Shown: positions 37,675-46,315 of the stretch, one piece after another
Layout of the letters: each line of letters begins with the position of its first letter
Position numbering within the stretch: position 1 is the first letter of the stretch
The notes under the pieces: generated by a model
Database searches by the model: none
The model's input: the letters and a program-made list of their open reading frames with translations, nothing else
What the model was told of the DNA's origin: nothing
Assembly (NCBI GenBank): GCA_943330235.2
Contig: CALQGY020000010.1
Location: 1 to 57,415, forward strand
Length of the DNA: 57,415 nucleotides
Source of the DNA: Candidatus Kuenenia stuttgartensis
Lineage (GTDB): Bacteria; Gemmatimonadota; Gemmatimonadetes; Gemmatimonadales; Gemmatimonadaceae
Direction: 5' to 3'
Made by a program: the position numbers and the translations under genes

Positions 37675-39471
37675 TTGCAGCTCAGCCACATCCGCAACTT
37701 TTGCATCGTCGCCCACATCGATCATGGCAAGTCGACCCTTGCCGACCGCCTGATCGAGAAGACCGGCACGCTGCAGAAGCGTGAAATGAAGTCGCAAGTG
37801 CTCGACACGCTTGACCTCGAGCGCGAGCGCGGCATCACGATCAAGCTCAATGCCGTGCGCATGAGCTATAAGGCCAACGACGGGCAGTCGTATGAGCTGA
37901 ACCTGATCGACACGCCGGGGCACGTGGACTTCACGTACGAGGTGTCGCGCTCGCTGGCGGCCTGCGAGGGCGCCATCCTCGTGGTGGACGCGTCGCAGGG
38001 CATTCAGGCGCAGACGCTCTCGAACCTGTTCCTCGCGATGGATGCCGGGCTGGAGATCATTCCGGTGCTGAACAAGATCGACCTGCCCGGCGCCGAGCCG
38101 GAGCGGCGTCGTCAGGAAGTGTGCGACTTGATCGGGTGCCTCCCCGAAGACGTCTTGCAGGTGAGCGGTAAGGAAGGCACGGGTGTGCCGGAACTGCTTG
38201 AAGAGATCGTGAAGCGCGTGCCGCCGCCGGGTGGCGATGTCACGGGCCCGCTGCGTGCGCTCATCTTCGATTCGTACTACGACAAGTACCGTGGCGCGAT
38301 CCCGAGCGTGCGCGTGGTGGACGGTGAGCTCAAGAAGGGGATGAAGATCACCTTCGGCGCATCGGACAACATCTACGAGGTGGCGGAAGTCGGGTATCTG
38401 CAGCTGCGTCAGGTGCCCAGTGAGACGCTGCATGCCGGCGAAGTGGGCTACGTCCTGGCCGCCGTGCGCTCGGTGCGCGAGACGCGCGCGGGCGACACGA
38501 TTTTTGATCAGGACAATCGCGCCCCGGAAGCCCTCCCGGGCTATCAGGAAGTGAAGTCGTTTGTGTTCGCGGGTATCTACCCCACGGACACGACGCAGTA
38601 CGAAACGCTGCGCGATGCGCTTGAGAAGATGAAGCTCAACGACGCGTCGCTGCAGTACGAGCCGGAAACGTCCACGGCGCTGGGCTTCGGCTTTCGCTGC
38701 GGGTTTCTCGGACTGCTGCACATGGAAATCGTGCAGGAGCGTCTGGAGCGCGAGTACAACCTCGATCTCGTCACCACCGTGCCGAGCGTGGAGTACCACG
38801 TCACGAAGACGGACGGCTCGGAGATGTTGGTGGAGAATCCGGCGCTGATGCCGCCGGCCGTTGTGATTCAGCGCGTCGAAGAACCGTACGTGCGTGCGCG
38901 CATCATGTGCCCCACCGACTACATCGGGCCCATCATGACGTTGGGCATGGAGCGGCGCGGCATTTACAAGAACATGCGCTACCTCGATACCGTGCGCGTG
39001 GAGCTGGAGTGGGAGTTCCCGCTGGGCGAGATCATTCTCGACTTCTTCGACAAGATGAAGACGGTCAGCCGCGGCTACGCCTCGCTGGATTACGAGATTC
39101 TCGAGTATCGCGAGAGCGAGCTGGTGCGCCTGGACATGCTGATCAACGGCGACGCCATCGACGCATTCTCCGTCATCGTGCACAAGGACAAGGCGTACGA
39201 GTGGGGCCGCAAGGTGGCCGAGAAGCTCAAGGAGCTCATTCCGCGTCAGCTGTTTGAAGTGGCCATTCAGGCGACCATCGGCCAGAAGGTCGTGGCGCGT
39301 GAGACCGTGAAGCCGCTCCGGAAGGACGTGTTGGCGAAGTGCTACGGCGGCGACATTTCGCGGAAGCGGAAGCTTCTCGAGAAGCAGAAAGAGGGCAAGA
39401 AGCGCATGAAGCAGGTCGGCAGCGTCGAGATTCCGCAGGAAGCGTTTTTGGCGGTGTTGCAGGTCGACTGA
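37675..39471 (+). CDS. lepA: Elongation factor 4 (LepA)
   Basis: 598 residues, the usual EF4 length. It begins with TTG, the only possible start since a stop lies 54 bases upstream in frame and no ATG or GTG intervenes; no Shine-Dalgarno is seen. Seen: G1 [21 protein letters not shown]2 [17 protein letters not shown]3 [20 protein letters not shown]4 [15 protein letters not shown] and the EF4-specific C-terminal region [20 protein letters not shown]. LepA back-translocates or remodels ribosomes. It is first in the plus-strand array and lies 8 bp before the GT9 gene. Confidence 0.98.
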   Translation: MQLSHIRNFCIVAHIDHGKSTLADRLIEKTGTLQKREMKSQVLDTLDLERERGITIKLNAVRMSYKANDGQSYELNLIDTPGHVDFTYEVSRSLAACEGAILVVDASQGIQAQTLSNLFLAMDAGLEIIPVLNKIDLPGAEPERRRQEVCDLIGCLPEDVLQVSGKEGTGVPELLEEIVKRVPPPGGDVTGPLRALIFDSYYDKYRGAIPSVRVVDGELKKGMKITFGASDNIYEVAEVGYLQLRQVPSETLHAGEVGYVLAAVRSVRETRAGDTIFDQDNRAPEALPGYQEVKSFVFAGIYPTDTTQYETLRDALEKMKLNDASLQYEPETSTALGFGFRCGFLGLLHMEIVQERLEREYNLDLVTTVPSVEYHVTKTDGSEMLVENPALMPPAVVIQRVEEPYVRARIMCPTDYIGPIMTLGMERRGIYKNMRYLDTVRVELEWEFPLGEIILDFFDKMKTVSRGYASLDYEILEYRESELVRLDMLINGDAIDAFSVIVHKDKAYEWGRKVAEKLKELIPRQLFEVAIQATIGQKVVARETVKPLRKDVLAKCYGGDISRKRKLLEKQKEGKKRMKQVGSVEIPQEAFLAVLQVD

Positions 39472-39478
39472 GCCCCTC

Positions 39479-40531
39479 GTGGTGTCCTGCGTGCTTCAGA
39501 CCGCCTTTCTGGGCGACATGATCCTCACCACGCCGCTGATCACGCGGCTGGCGGAGGACGGTCCGGTGCATGTGGTGGCGACGCCGGCGAACGCCGGCAT
39601 TCTGCTCAATCACCCGGCGGTCGCGTCGGTCATCGTGTTCGACAAACGCGGACGCGATCGCGGCGTGGGTGGCATGCGGCGCGTGGCGCGTGCGGTACGC
39701 GCGACGGGCGCGTCGCGCGCCGTGCTGGCGCAGGGCTCGGTGCGCACCGCGGCCATTGCGTGGCTCGCCGGCGTGCCGGAACGCGTCGGGTTCGATACGT
39801 CGCCGGGCCGCCTGCTGTACTCGCGTCGCGTGCCCTTTGACGGTGCACGGCACCACGCACAGCGCCTCTGGCAGCTGGCCTCGCCGCCGGGCACGACGCA
39901 CACGGCCCCGCCGCTGCGGCCGTCGCTCTTCCCTTCCCCGGCTGACGTGGCGCTCGTGGACTCCCTGTTGCGGGAGCATGAGGTCACCGCCGACACGCCG
40001 TTGGTGGCGCTGGCCCCCGGCAGCGTGTGGGCGACCAAGCGCTGGCCGTTCTTCGATGCGCTGGCGGCGCGGCTTCGCGAGCACGCGGGCGCGACCTGTC
40101 GCGTGGTGGTGCTGGGCGGTCCCGGCGACCGGGCGCTGGCCGATACGATTGCGGCCGCCGTCGCGGCGGCTGGGGGTGCCCCCGTGATTGACGCCACCGG
40201 TCGCCTCTCGCTGCTGGCGTCGGCGGCGTTGCTCGCGCGCTGTCGCGTGCTGGTGACCAATGATTCGGCGCCGCTGCATTTGGCGTCGGCGATGAACACG
40301 CCGACGGTCGCGCTGTTCGGGCCTACCGTGCCCGGCTTCGGGTTCGGCCCGCTCGCGGAGCGACATCGCCTCGTGGAGCACACGGACCTCCCGTGCCGCC
40401 CCTGCGGTGCCCACGGACCCATGCGCTGCCCGCTGGATCATTGGCGATGCATGCGCGACCTCGACGCCGTCATGGTGGCGGATGTTGTGAGGGCGATCGT
40501 GACCGATGCGCCGAGCACACCGGTGTTCTGA
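39479..40531 (+). CDS. Glycosyltransferase family 9 (heptosyltransferase II-like)
   Basis: 350 residues from GTG 39479, 7 bases after lepA. Seen: the GT9 start LQTAFLGDMILTTPLITRLA, then VLAQGSVRTAAIAWLAGVPE and RVGFDTSPGRLLYSRRVPF, and in the C-terminal Rossmann half LVALAPGSVWATKRWPFFDA, LVTNDSAPLHLASAMNTPTV and ALFGPTVPGFGFGP. This set is typical of ADP-heptose:LPS heptosyltransferases (WaaF/RfaF), which build the inner core of LPS. The sugar donor is inferred from family only. Confidence 0.9.
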   Translation: MVSCVLQTAFLGDMILTTPLITRLAEDGPVHVVATPANAGILLNHPAVASVIVFDKRGRDRGVGGMRRVARAVRATGASRAVLAQGSVRTAAIAWLAGVPERVGFDTSPGRLLYSRRVPFDGARHHAQRLWQLASPPGTTHTAPPLRPSLFPSPADVALVDSLLREHEVTADTPLVALAPGSVWATKRWPFFDALAARLREHAGATCRVVVLGGPGDRALADTIAAAVAAAGGAPVIDATGRLSLLASAALLARCRVLVTNDSAPLHLASAMNTPTVALFGPTVPGFGFGPLAERHRLVEHTDLPCRPCGAHGPMRCPLDHWRCMRDLDAVMVADVVRAIVTDAPSTPVF

Positions 40532-40594
40532 GAAGCGGTGGCGCGACGTCAGCGCCCAATGGCTGTCGTGAGGGAGGCCGTTATCTTATCCGCC

Positions 40595-41590
40595 ATGCCT
40601 CACAACCAATTCATCGTCGGCGTGGATCTCGGTGGCACCAACATCGTGGTCTGCGCCATGTCCGCCGACGGCTCGCAACAGCACGGCCTGCACTCCGAAC
40701 CCACCCGCGCGGAGGAGGGCGCCGATGGCGTCATCGCGCGTATGGCGCGCATGGTCAATGAGACCATCGACATCACGATGCGCGAGACCGGTGTGGATCG
40801 CTCCGCCTTTCGCGGCGTCGGGATCGGTGCACCGGGGCCGCTCGATCGCGAGGCCGGCATTGTGCTGGTCGCGCCCAACCTCGGCTGGCACAACGTGCCG
40901 CTGCGCGATCGCATCACCGCGTTGACCGGCTTGCCGGCCGCGCTCGATAACGACGCGAATTGCGCCACGTACGGCGAGTGGTGGATCGGTGCGGCCAAGG
41001 GGGCGCGCAACGTCATCGGCGTGACCATCGGCACCGGCATTGGTGGCGGACTGATTTTCGACGGCAAACTGTATCATGGCTCCAGCGATGTGGCCGGCGA
41101 GATCGGCCACACGACCATCGATCAGACCGGTCGTCGCTGCGGCTGCGGCAACTACGGGTGCCTCGAAGCGTACGCCTCGGGAACGGCCATCGCGGAACGC
41201 GCGCGCGAGGCGCTGGCGTACGAACCGGTGTCCATCCTGCCCGGGCTGGTGGGCGGTGACGTGTCCAAGATTACGGCGGCCACCGTGTATGAAGCGGCGG
41301 CCAAGGGCGATGCGGTGGCCACGGAAGTCGTGCGGGACACGGCACGCTTCCTCGGCACGGGGCTCGCGAATCTGTTGAACATCTTCAATCCCGATGTGGT
41401 GGTGATTGCCGGCGGCGTCACGCAGGCGGGCGAGGCGCTCTTCGGGCCGCTGCGCGCGGAAGTCCGGCGTCGCGCGTTCAAGCCGGCCGTGGACGCGTGC
41501 CGGATTGTTCCGGGGATGCTGCCGGGAACGGCCGGCGTGGTCGGCGCCGTGGCGACCTTCCTGGCGCAACACGGACCGTCCACTGTCTGA
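40595..41590 (+). CDS. ROK-family glucokinase
   Basis: 331 residues from ATG 40595 (MPHNQFIVGVDLGGTNIVV). Seen: phosphate motif VGVDLGGTNI, substrate region GVGIGAPGPLDREAGI, ALDNDANCATYGEWWIGA, VIGVTIGTGIGGGLIFDGK and the ROK zinc motif RRCGCGNYGCLEAYASG preceded by EIGHTTID with the metal His. The Glu-x-Gly-His motif and length fit bacterial ROK glucokinases. It would phosphorylate glucose or a related hexose in the cytosol. It is next to a second sugar kinase of a different fold (PfkB), separated by 7 bases. Confidence 0.94.
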   Translation: MPHNQFIVGVDLGGTNIVVCAMSADGSQQHGLHSEPTRAEEGADGVIARMARMVNETIDITMRETGVDRSAFRGVGIGAPGPLDREAGIVLVAPNLGWHNVPLRDRITALTGLPAALDNDANCATYGEWWIGAAKGARNVIGVTIGTGIGGGLIFDGKLYHGSSDVAGEIGHTTIDQTGRRCGCGNYGCLEAYASGTAIAERAREALAYEPVSILPGLVGGDVSKITAATVYEAAAKGDAVATEVVRDTARFLGTGLANLLNIFNPDVVVIAGGVTQAGEALFGPLRAEVRRRAFKPAVDACRIVPGMLPGTAGVVGAVATFLAQHGPSTV

Positions 41591-41597
41591 GTCGGCG

Positions 41598-42671
41598 ATG
41601 GGCGGCGCGGGCGCTGCCTCGGGGAACGCCTCGGGGAACGCCTCGGCGCCGGTCGCGCGCAAAAAGCGCGTGGGGGTGATCGGCACGTTCGTGTGGGACG
41701 TCATTCACGGGCGCGACCGCCGGTCGGTGCCGGTGGAGGAATGGGGCGGGATCACGTACTCGCTGGCCGGCTTGGATGCCGCGCTCGCGGACGATTGGGA
41801 GATCGTGCCGCTCTGCAAGGTCGGGAGCGATCTGGCGGAGCGCGCCCGCGCGCACTGTCGCACGCTGCGTCATCTCGCGCCCGATGCGGCCCTCATCGAG
41901 GTGCCGTATCCGAACAACCGCGTGGAGCTGCGGTATCTCGATGACGAGCGGCGCAGCGAGTACCTCTCGGGTGGCGTGCCCGGATGGACCTGGGTGGCGC
42001 TCAAGCCGGTGCTCGATGACGCGCGGCTGGATGCGCTGTACATCAACTTCCTGAGCGGCTGGGAGCTCGACCTCCCGACCACGCAGATGATCCGCGCGCA
42101 TTTCCAGGGGCCCATCTACTGCGACCTGCATATGCTGGTGATGGCCGTGCAGTCCGACGGGTTGCGTGTAGCGCGTCCGCTGCCGGATGTGGCGGCCTGG
42201 TGCAGCTGCTTTGACGTGCTGCAGGTGAACGAAGACGAGATGCAGATGATGGCGCCCGACTCGATGGCGCTCGCGGCCACCGCGATGGCCGCCGGCGTCT
42301 CGTGCCTCTGTGTGACGCTGGGCAAGCGCGGCGCCGTGTACGTGGCGGCACCGGGTGTGGATCGCTTGTCCGATATCCCCCGTCTGTCAGGTCACACTTC
42401 CTCGCTGTCCACATCACCGCGTGGCGGTCAGGGGGCGCTGGGGGCGGTCCGTACGGGGCTTGTGCCGTCCGTGCCTCCGCGTGTTGACGGCCCTGGCGAT
42501 CCCACCGGATGTGGCGATGTGTGGGGCTCCACCCATTTCTCGCGACTGCTCGCCGGTGATATGTTCACAGAGGCGATTGGCGCGGCCAACCGTGCGGCGT
42601 CACGCAATGTGGAACACCGCGGCGCCAGTGGACTCGCGCAACACCTCCGGGGAGAGCTCAGCACGACGTGA
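41598..42671 (+). CDS. PfkB-family carbohydrate kinase
   Basis: 357 residues from ATG 41598. The N-terminal ~18 residues are a low-complexity Ala/Ser/Gly/Asn stretch (ASGNASGNASAP) from a 12-bp repeat. The core begins RVGVIGTFVWDVIHG and includes EEWGGITYSLAGLDAALADD, PYPNNRVELRYLDD, CVTLGKRGAVYVAAPG and the catalytic anion-hole motif DGPGDPTGCGDVWGSTHF with its base Asp. PfkB enzymes phosphorylate ribose, fructose, adenosine and others. The substrate cannot be assigned. The stop overlaps the next gene's GTG (GTGA), so the kinase is coupled to the GHKL-STAS protein. Confidence 0.88.
   Translation: MGGAGAASGNASGNASAPVARKKRVGVIGTFVWDVIHGRDRRSVPVEEWGGITYSLAGLDAALADDWEIVPLCKVGSDLAERARAHCRTLRHLAPDAALIEVPYPNNRVELRYLDDERRSEYLSGGVPGWTWVALKPVLDDARLDALYINFLSGWELDLPTTQMIRAHFQGPIYCDLHMLVMAVQSDGLRVARPLPDVAAWCSCFDVLQVNEDEMQMMAPDSMALAATAMAAGVSCLCVTLGKRGAVYVAAPGVDRLSDIPRLSGHTSSLSTSPRGGQGALGAVRTGLVPSVPPRVDGPGDPTGCGDVWGSTHFSRLLAGDMFTEAIGAANRAASRNVEHRGASGLAQHLRGELSTT
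41616..41646 (+). repeat. 12-bp tandem repeat, 2.6 copies
   Basis: GCCTCGGGGAAC is repeated twice perfectly with a third partial copy, encoding the repeated Ala-Ser-Gly-Asn tail at the PfkB N-terminus. Frame is preserved. Confidence 0.85.
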
Positions 42672-43618
42672 CCACCGTGATCAGCGTGCCGCCATCGCTC
42701 GACGAGCAGTCGTTCGAAGTCATCTTCGAGCAGTTGGCGACGGTGCCCATCGGGCAGAAGATTCTCGTGGACGCGCGTCATGCCCGTTGGGCCTCGCCGT
42801 ACGGGCTCACCTCGCTGTTATGCGTCGCGCAGTCGCGCCCCGACCGCATGGCGTTCGCGGTGCCGGAGCACCCCGATACGCTGTCGTACTGGTCGCGCAC
42901 GGGCTTCTTCCGTTACGCCGGCGAACTGTTCGAGTTGCACGGGACGGTGCCGCGCGCGCGTGAGGCGCACGAGTCCGATGTGCTGCTGGAGATCACGCCC
43001 ATCGTGCAAAGCGATGACGTGCACGGCGTAGTGGGGCGCATTCAGCAAAAGGCCGCCGACATCCTGCACGGACAGCTGGGGCTCGATACCGCCATCACCG
43101 GCGCGTTCGGCATGACCCTCAGTGAGTCGTGCCAGAACATCGTGGAGCACGCGGGACAGGGCGGCTGGGTGGCCGTGCAGACGTACAAGTATCTGCGTCG
43201 CCTGGGCCGCCGCGTGGTGGTCATCGCGGTGTGCGATGCGGGCGTCGGATTCAAGCGCTCGCTGGAGAGCGCGCCCGGTCATCGACGCAGTGATCGCTGG
43301 GACGACGCCATGGCACTGGAAGATGCGGTGCTGCGTGCAGTGAGCCGCTTCCGGCATGGAGACAAGGGGCGCGGCCAGGGCTTGGCCGGCATTCGTCGCT
43401 TCGTCGGCCGCTGGCACGGCAAGCTGTCGGTTCGCAGCGGCACGGCGCGGCTCGCGATTTCGCCCGGCTGGGATGAAGACGTCCCGATGACCGAGTCGTT
43501 GCCGTACTTCCCCGGCTCGCAGATGCAAATCACGATTCCCGAGCGTATCGGGGATCCGACGCCGCGCCCCGGCGCGGCAGTGGCCTCACGGACGCGAACC
43601 CGGGAGCGATCATCATGA
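42668..43618 (+). CDS. STAS-like + GHKL ATPase protein (anti-sigma-factor-like)
   Basis: 316 residues. Residues ~1-92 look like a STAS-type domain (VPIGQKILVDARHARWASPY, then YWSRTGFFRYAGELFELHG). Residues ~115-270 are a GHKL ATPase of the anti-sigma-factor type: N-box MTLSESCQNIVEHAGQGG (Glu153, Asn157, His161), G1 ICDAG-type VCDAGVGFKRSL (Asp190) and G2 GDKGRGQGLAGIRRF. It lacks a phospho-acceptor His domain and membrane helix, so it is unlikely to be a conventional sensor kinase. It is fused with a STAS-like domain and coupled by ATGA to a second STAS-like gene, suggesting a partner-switch pair. The target is unknown. Confidence 0.75.
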   Translation: MTTVISVPPSLDEQSFEVIFEQLATVPIGQKILVDARHARWASPYGLTSLLCVAQSRPDRMAFAVPEHPDTLSYWSRTGFFRYAGELFELHGTVPRAREAHESDVLLEITPIVQSDDVHGVVGRIQQKAADILHGQLGLDTAITGAFGMTLSESCQNIVEHAGQGGWVAVQTYKYLRRLGRRVVVIAVCDAGVGFKRSLESAPGHRRSDRWDDAMALEDAVLRAVSRFRHGDKGRGQGLAGIRRFVGRWHGKLSVRSGTARLAISPGWDEDVPMTESLPYFPGSQMQITIPERIGDPTPRPGAAVASRTRTRERSS

Positions 43619-44172
43619 CGCACCGGATCGACGTGAGCAGCGTCTTGCGGTCGACGGTGACCAGCCTGTATTCGAATCTCGTCACGCGCCCCACTGGGGC
43701 CGCGGTGCGCACGGCGATCGAACAGCAGGTCGTGGACATCGGCGTGCCGGTGGTGACGACGATCGATTTCTCGCAGGTGAACCTGCTGGACTTCTCGTGC
43801 GCCGACGAGATCGTCGCGAAGCTGCTGCTGCGGTACGCGGACGTGGACGGTCCGTCGGGGTACTTGCTGTTCCTCGGGATCCATGACGGCCATCTCGATC
43901 CGATCGAGACGGTGCTGGAACGGCACGAGCTGGCGCTGGTGGCACTGCACGACGGCCGCGCCGAACTGTACGGCTGCGCCAGCGAGGACGAGCGGTGGTT
44001 GTGGGAGGTGGTCCGCGAGGACGGCCCCATTACCGCGTGGGATGCGGCGCGCGCCATTGACGCCCCGTTAGCGGACACCGAAGTGCTGCTGGACGTGCTC
44101 TGTCGCCGTCGCTTGATCATGCACGGCGATCAGGGGTATGTGATTCCTGGGGCCATTCCCTCGATCTCCTGA
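43615..44172 (+). CDS. STAS-like (DUF4325-type) protein with winged-helix domain
   Basis: 185 residues. The ATG overlaps the upstream stop by 4 bases. Residues ~30-110 form a STAS-like domain: VPVVTTIDFSQVNLLDFSCA is the strand-helix signature, followed by DEIVAKLLLRY. A middle segment is acidic. Residues ~125-180 look like a winged helix (LWEVVREDGPITAWDAARAI, LLDVLCRRRLIMHGDQGYV), which could bind DNA or protein. With the preceding GHKL protein it forms an ATPase/STAS pair of the kind used in partner switching. No sigma factor is adjacent, so the output is unknown. Confidence 0.7.
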   Translation: MTHRIDVSSVLRSTVTSLYSNLVTRPTGAAVRTAIEQQVVDIGVPVVTTIDFSQVNLLDFSCADEIVAKLLLRYADVDGPSGYLLFLGIHDGHLDPIETVLERHELALVALHDGRAELYGCASEDERWLWEVVREDGPITAWDAARAIDAPLADTEVLLDVLCRRRLIMHGDQGYVIPGAIPSIS

Positions 44173-44179
44173 GCTTTCC

Positions 44180-44479
44180 ATGGCCAAATTCAGCTTATTC
44201 TCGCCGCCGCTTCAGGTGGTCGGCTTCATCGCCACGCGGTCCGGCGATCCGGAACGTGGCCCGATGGTGCGCATGCGCCCGGACGACGCCCTCATCCGCC
44301 TCGTGTCGGACGGGGAGTTGGTGCGCGTGGTCTCTGAGCGTCGCTCGGAGATCGCGGTGCTGGAAATCGACGAAACCGTGCCCCGCGGCGGTGTCGTCCT
44401 GCGCGACGTGGCCGGCGCGTCACCGTCCGAAATCGTGCGCATCGTCAAGATGGAGACCGACACCCACCGTTACGCCTGA
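44180..44479 (+). CDS. Small beta-rich protein, DPBB-like
   Basis: 99 residues, 7 bases after the STAS-like gene. The sequence is strand-rich: FSLFSPPLQVVGFIATRSGD, VRMRPDDALIRLVSDGELVR, VVSERRSEIAVLEIDETVPR and GGVVLRDVAGASPSEIVRIV. The pattern (DDALIRLVSDGELVRVVS followed by VPRGGVVL) recalls the double-psi beta-barrel end domain of molybdopterin oxidoreductases, but it is free-standing here. This resemblance is weak and by eye. It lies between the switch pair and the PLP-type gene and is likely co-translated. Confidence 0.6.
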   Translation: MAKFSLFSPPLQVVGFIATRSGDPERGPMVRMRPDDALIRLVSDGELVRVVSERRSEIAVLEIDETVPRGGVVLRDVAGASPSEIVRIVKMETDTHRYA

Positions 44480-44492
44480 CGCGGAGCCGTCC

Positions 44493-45599
44493 GTGCATCG
44501 CGAAACGGTACTGCTCCACGGGGGGCGCGACCTGGGCACGGGGGTCCACTCGCCAGCGGCGCGTTTGGACGACGGTGGGAGCACCGACTACCTCGGCCGC
44601 CGACTGGCGGCGCTGGACGGTACCGACGCCGCGGTGGTGCTGGCGAGCGGCATGGCCGCGACCACCTGCACGCTGCTCGCGCTGCTCGGATCGGGCGACC
44701 ATCTCGTGGCCAGCCGTTGGCTGCCCGGCCGCGTGCGCCGGTTTCTGCAAGAGGAGTTGGCCGCGCAAGGCATCGACGTCACGTTCGTCGACCCCACCGA
44801 CGCGCGTGGATGGCGGCGCGCCGTGCGTCAGACGACGCGCGTGCTCTTTCTCGAATCGCCGGCCGACCCGTCGACGCGCGTGATCGATCTGCAGCCCACC
44901 AGCGCGCTGGCGCAGGAACATGGAATCGCCCTCGTCATCGATTCGACGTTCGCCTCGCCCATCAATTTTCGGCCGACGGAGCATGGCGCGGATGTCGTGA
45001 TCCATGCCTCGACCACGCTGCTCAGCGGATCGGCCGACGCCGTGGGCGGTGTCGTGTGCGGGAGCGAGTCGCTGGTGGACGAAGTGCGCCGCAAGATGGC
45101 AATCTGGGGCCCAGTGCCCGACCCCGCGGGTCTCGCGCTCTTGGCGCGTGGCCTGACGACGCTGGCGGTTCGTGTACGTCGTATGGAGGAGAACGCGATG
45201 CAGCTAGCCGAGTGGGCGAGTGCGCACCAGGCCATCAGGGCGGTGCACTATCCCGGATTGGTAACGCATGCGGATCACGAGACGGCGCGCGCCACGCTGG
45301 ACGGCTACGGCGGTATGCTCGCGATTGAACTCCTCGGCGGACCGGACGCGGCGACGCGGATGATCGCGCGCCTTCAACTCGTGGCCCACGCCACCACGGC
45401 GGGTAGCGTCGCCTCGTCGGCGTGCGAAGCACGTGAGAGTTCGCATGCGCCATGGAGCAGCGAGCCATGGAGCGGCGAGCCGTCGAGCGGCGAACCGCGC
45501 GCCGCGGTCGGGGTACCGGACGGCCTCGTGCGACTCAGTGTGGGACTGGAGCACGTTGACGATCTCATCGCGGATCTGGCACAGGCGTTGGAGTCCTGA
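44493..45599 (+). CDS. Cys/Met metabolism PLP-type protein lacking the PLP lysine
   Basis: 368 residues from GTG 44493 (GGAG 7 bases upstream). Architecture follows cystathionine gamma-synthase/lyase: ASGMAATTCTLLALLGSGDH, then LVIDSTFASPINFRPTEHGA, then GADVVIHASTTLLSGSADAV, then GGVVCGSESLVDEVRRKMAI, ending LVRLSVGLEHVDDLIADLAQ. In the family the fourth segment reads SATKY and its Lys holds PLP. Here it is STT, with Thr at residue 175 (bases 45015-45017). The YSRxxNPT phosphate-binding segment is also shortened to STDYLGRRL. A Ser/Glu/Pro insertion replaces the usual catalytic loop near residue 310. It is probably not a PLP enzyme. The stop shares a base with the ftsE ATG. Confidence 0.85.
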   Translation: MHRETVLLHGGRDLGTGVHSPAARLDDGGSTDYLGRRLAALDGTDAAVVLASGMAATTCTLLALLGSGDHLVASRWLPGRVRRFLQEELAAQGIDVTFVDPTDARGWRRAVRQTTRVLFLESPADPSTRVIDLQPTSALAQEHGIALVIDSTFASPINFRPTEHGADVVIHASTTLLSGSADAVGGVVCGSESLVDEVRRKMAIWGPVPDPAGLALLARGLTTLAVRVRRMEENAMQLAEWASAHQAIRAVHYPGLVTHADHETARATLDGYGGMLAIELLGGPDAATRMIARLQLVAHATTAGSVASSACEARESSHAPWSSEPWSGEPSSGEPRAAVGVPDGLVRLSVGLEHVDDLIADLAQALES

Positions 45600-46315
45600 T
45601 GGCCGGTATCCTGCGTTTGATGAACGTGACGAAGGAGTATCCGCGATCGGGCGCCGCCCTGCGCGATGTGTCGTTCGAGCTCGACAAAGGAGAGTTCATC
45701 TTCTTGGCGGGGCACAGCGGCGCGGGGAAGAGTACGCTGCTCAAGCTCATCTCCATGACCGAACGCCCCACGTCGGGCGAAGTGCGCGTGTCGGGCTATT
45801 CGTCGCTTGGCATCAAGCCGCGCGAAATCCCGTCGTTGCGTCGTCGGTTAGGGATCGTGTTTCAGGACTTCCGTCTCCTCCCCGATCGCACCGCCGAACA
45901 GAATGTGGCCTTCGCGCTTGAGGTCACCGGAGCGCCGCGCGCCTCCATCGGCCCGAAGGTGTCGCGCCTGCTCATGCAAGTCGGGCTCGCGTCCAAGGCC
46001 ACGTCGTTTCCGCATGAACTGTCCGGCGGCGAGCAGCAACGGGTCGCCATTGCCCGCGCGCTCGTCAACGATCCGTTTGTGTTGCTCGCCGACGAGCCCA
46101 CCGGCAATCTGGACGAAAAGGCCACACACGCCATCTACCTGCTGCTGCGCGAGATCAACGCGTCGGGCACGGCGGTGGTGATGGCCACGCACGATGTGGC
46201 GCTTATCGAGCGCACGGGGCTGCGGTTCCTGGAGCTCGACCGCGGCGTGCTCAAGTTCGACGGCACCGACGTGGCGCGCCTCAAGGCCGACTTGCGCGGC
46301 GGGGGACGGCGATGA
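45599..46315 (+). CDS. ftsE: Cell division ATP-binding protein FtsE
   Basis: 238 residues. ABC ATPase: Walker [18 protein letters not shown]-loop [20 protein letters not shown], signature [16 protein letters not shown], Walker [17 protein letters not shown] and H-loop [10 protein letters not shown]. FtsE binds FtsX in the septal ring and drives an ABC-like switch that activates peptidoglycan hydrolases rather than transporting substrate. The ATG shares its first base with the PLP-type gene's stop (TGATG), and the stop overlaps ftsX by 4 bp. Confidence 0.96.
   Translation: MAGILRLMNVTKEYPRSGAALRDVSFELDKGEFIFLAGHSGAGKSTLLKLISMTERPTSGEVRVSGYSSLGIKPREIPSLRRRLGIVFQDFRLLPDRTAEQNVAFALEVTGAPRASIGPKVSRLLMQVGLASKATSFPHELSGGEQQRVAIARALVNDPFVLLADEPTGNLDEKATHAIYLLLREINASGTAVVMATHDVALIERTGLRFLELDRGVLKFDGTDVARLKADLRGGGRR

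Noticed and set aside
37660-39183. 507-residue minus-strand frame opposite lepA
   Set aside because: Antisense shadow of a conserved GTPase gene.
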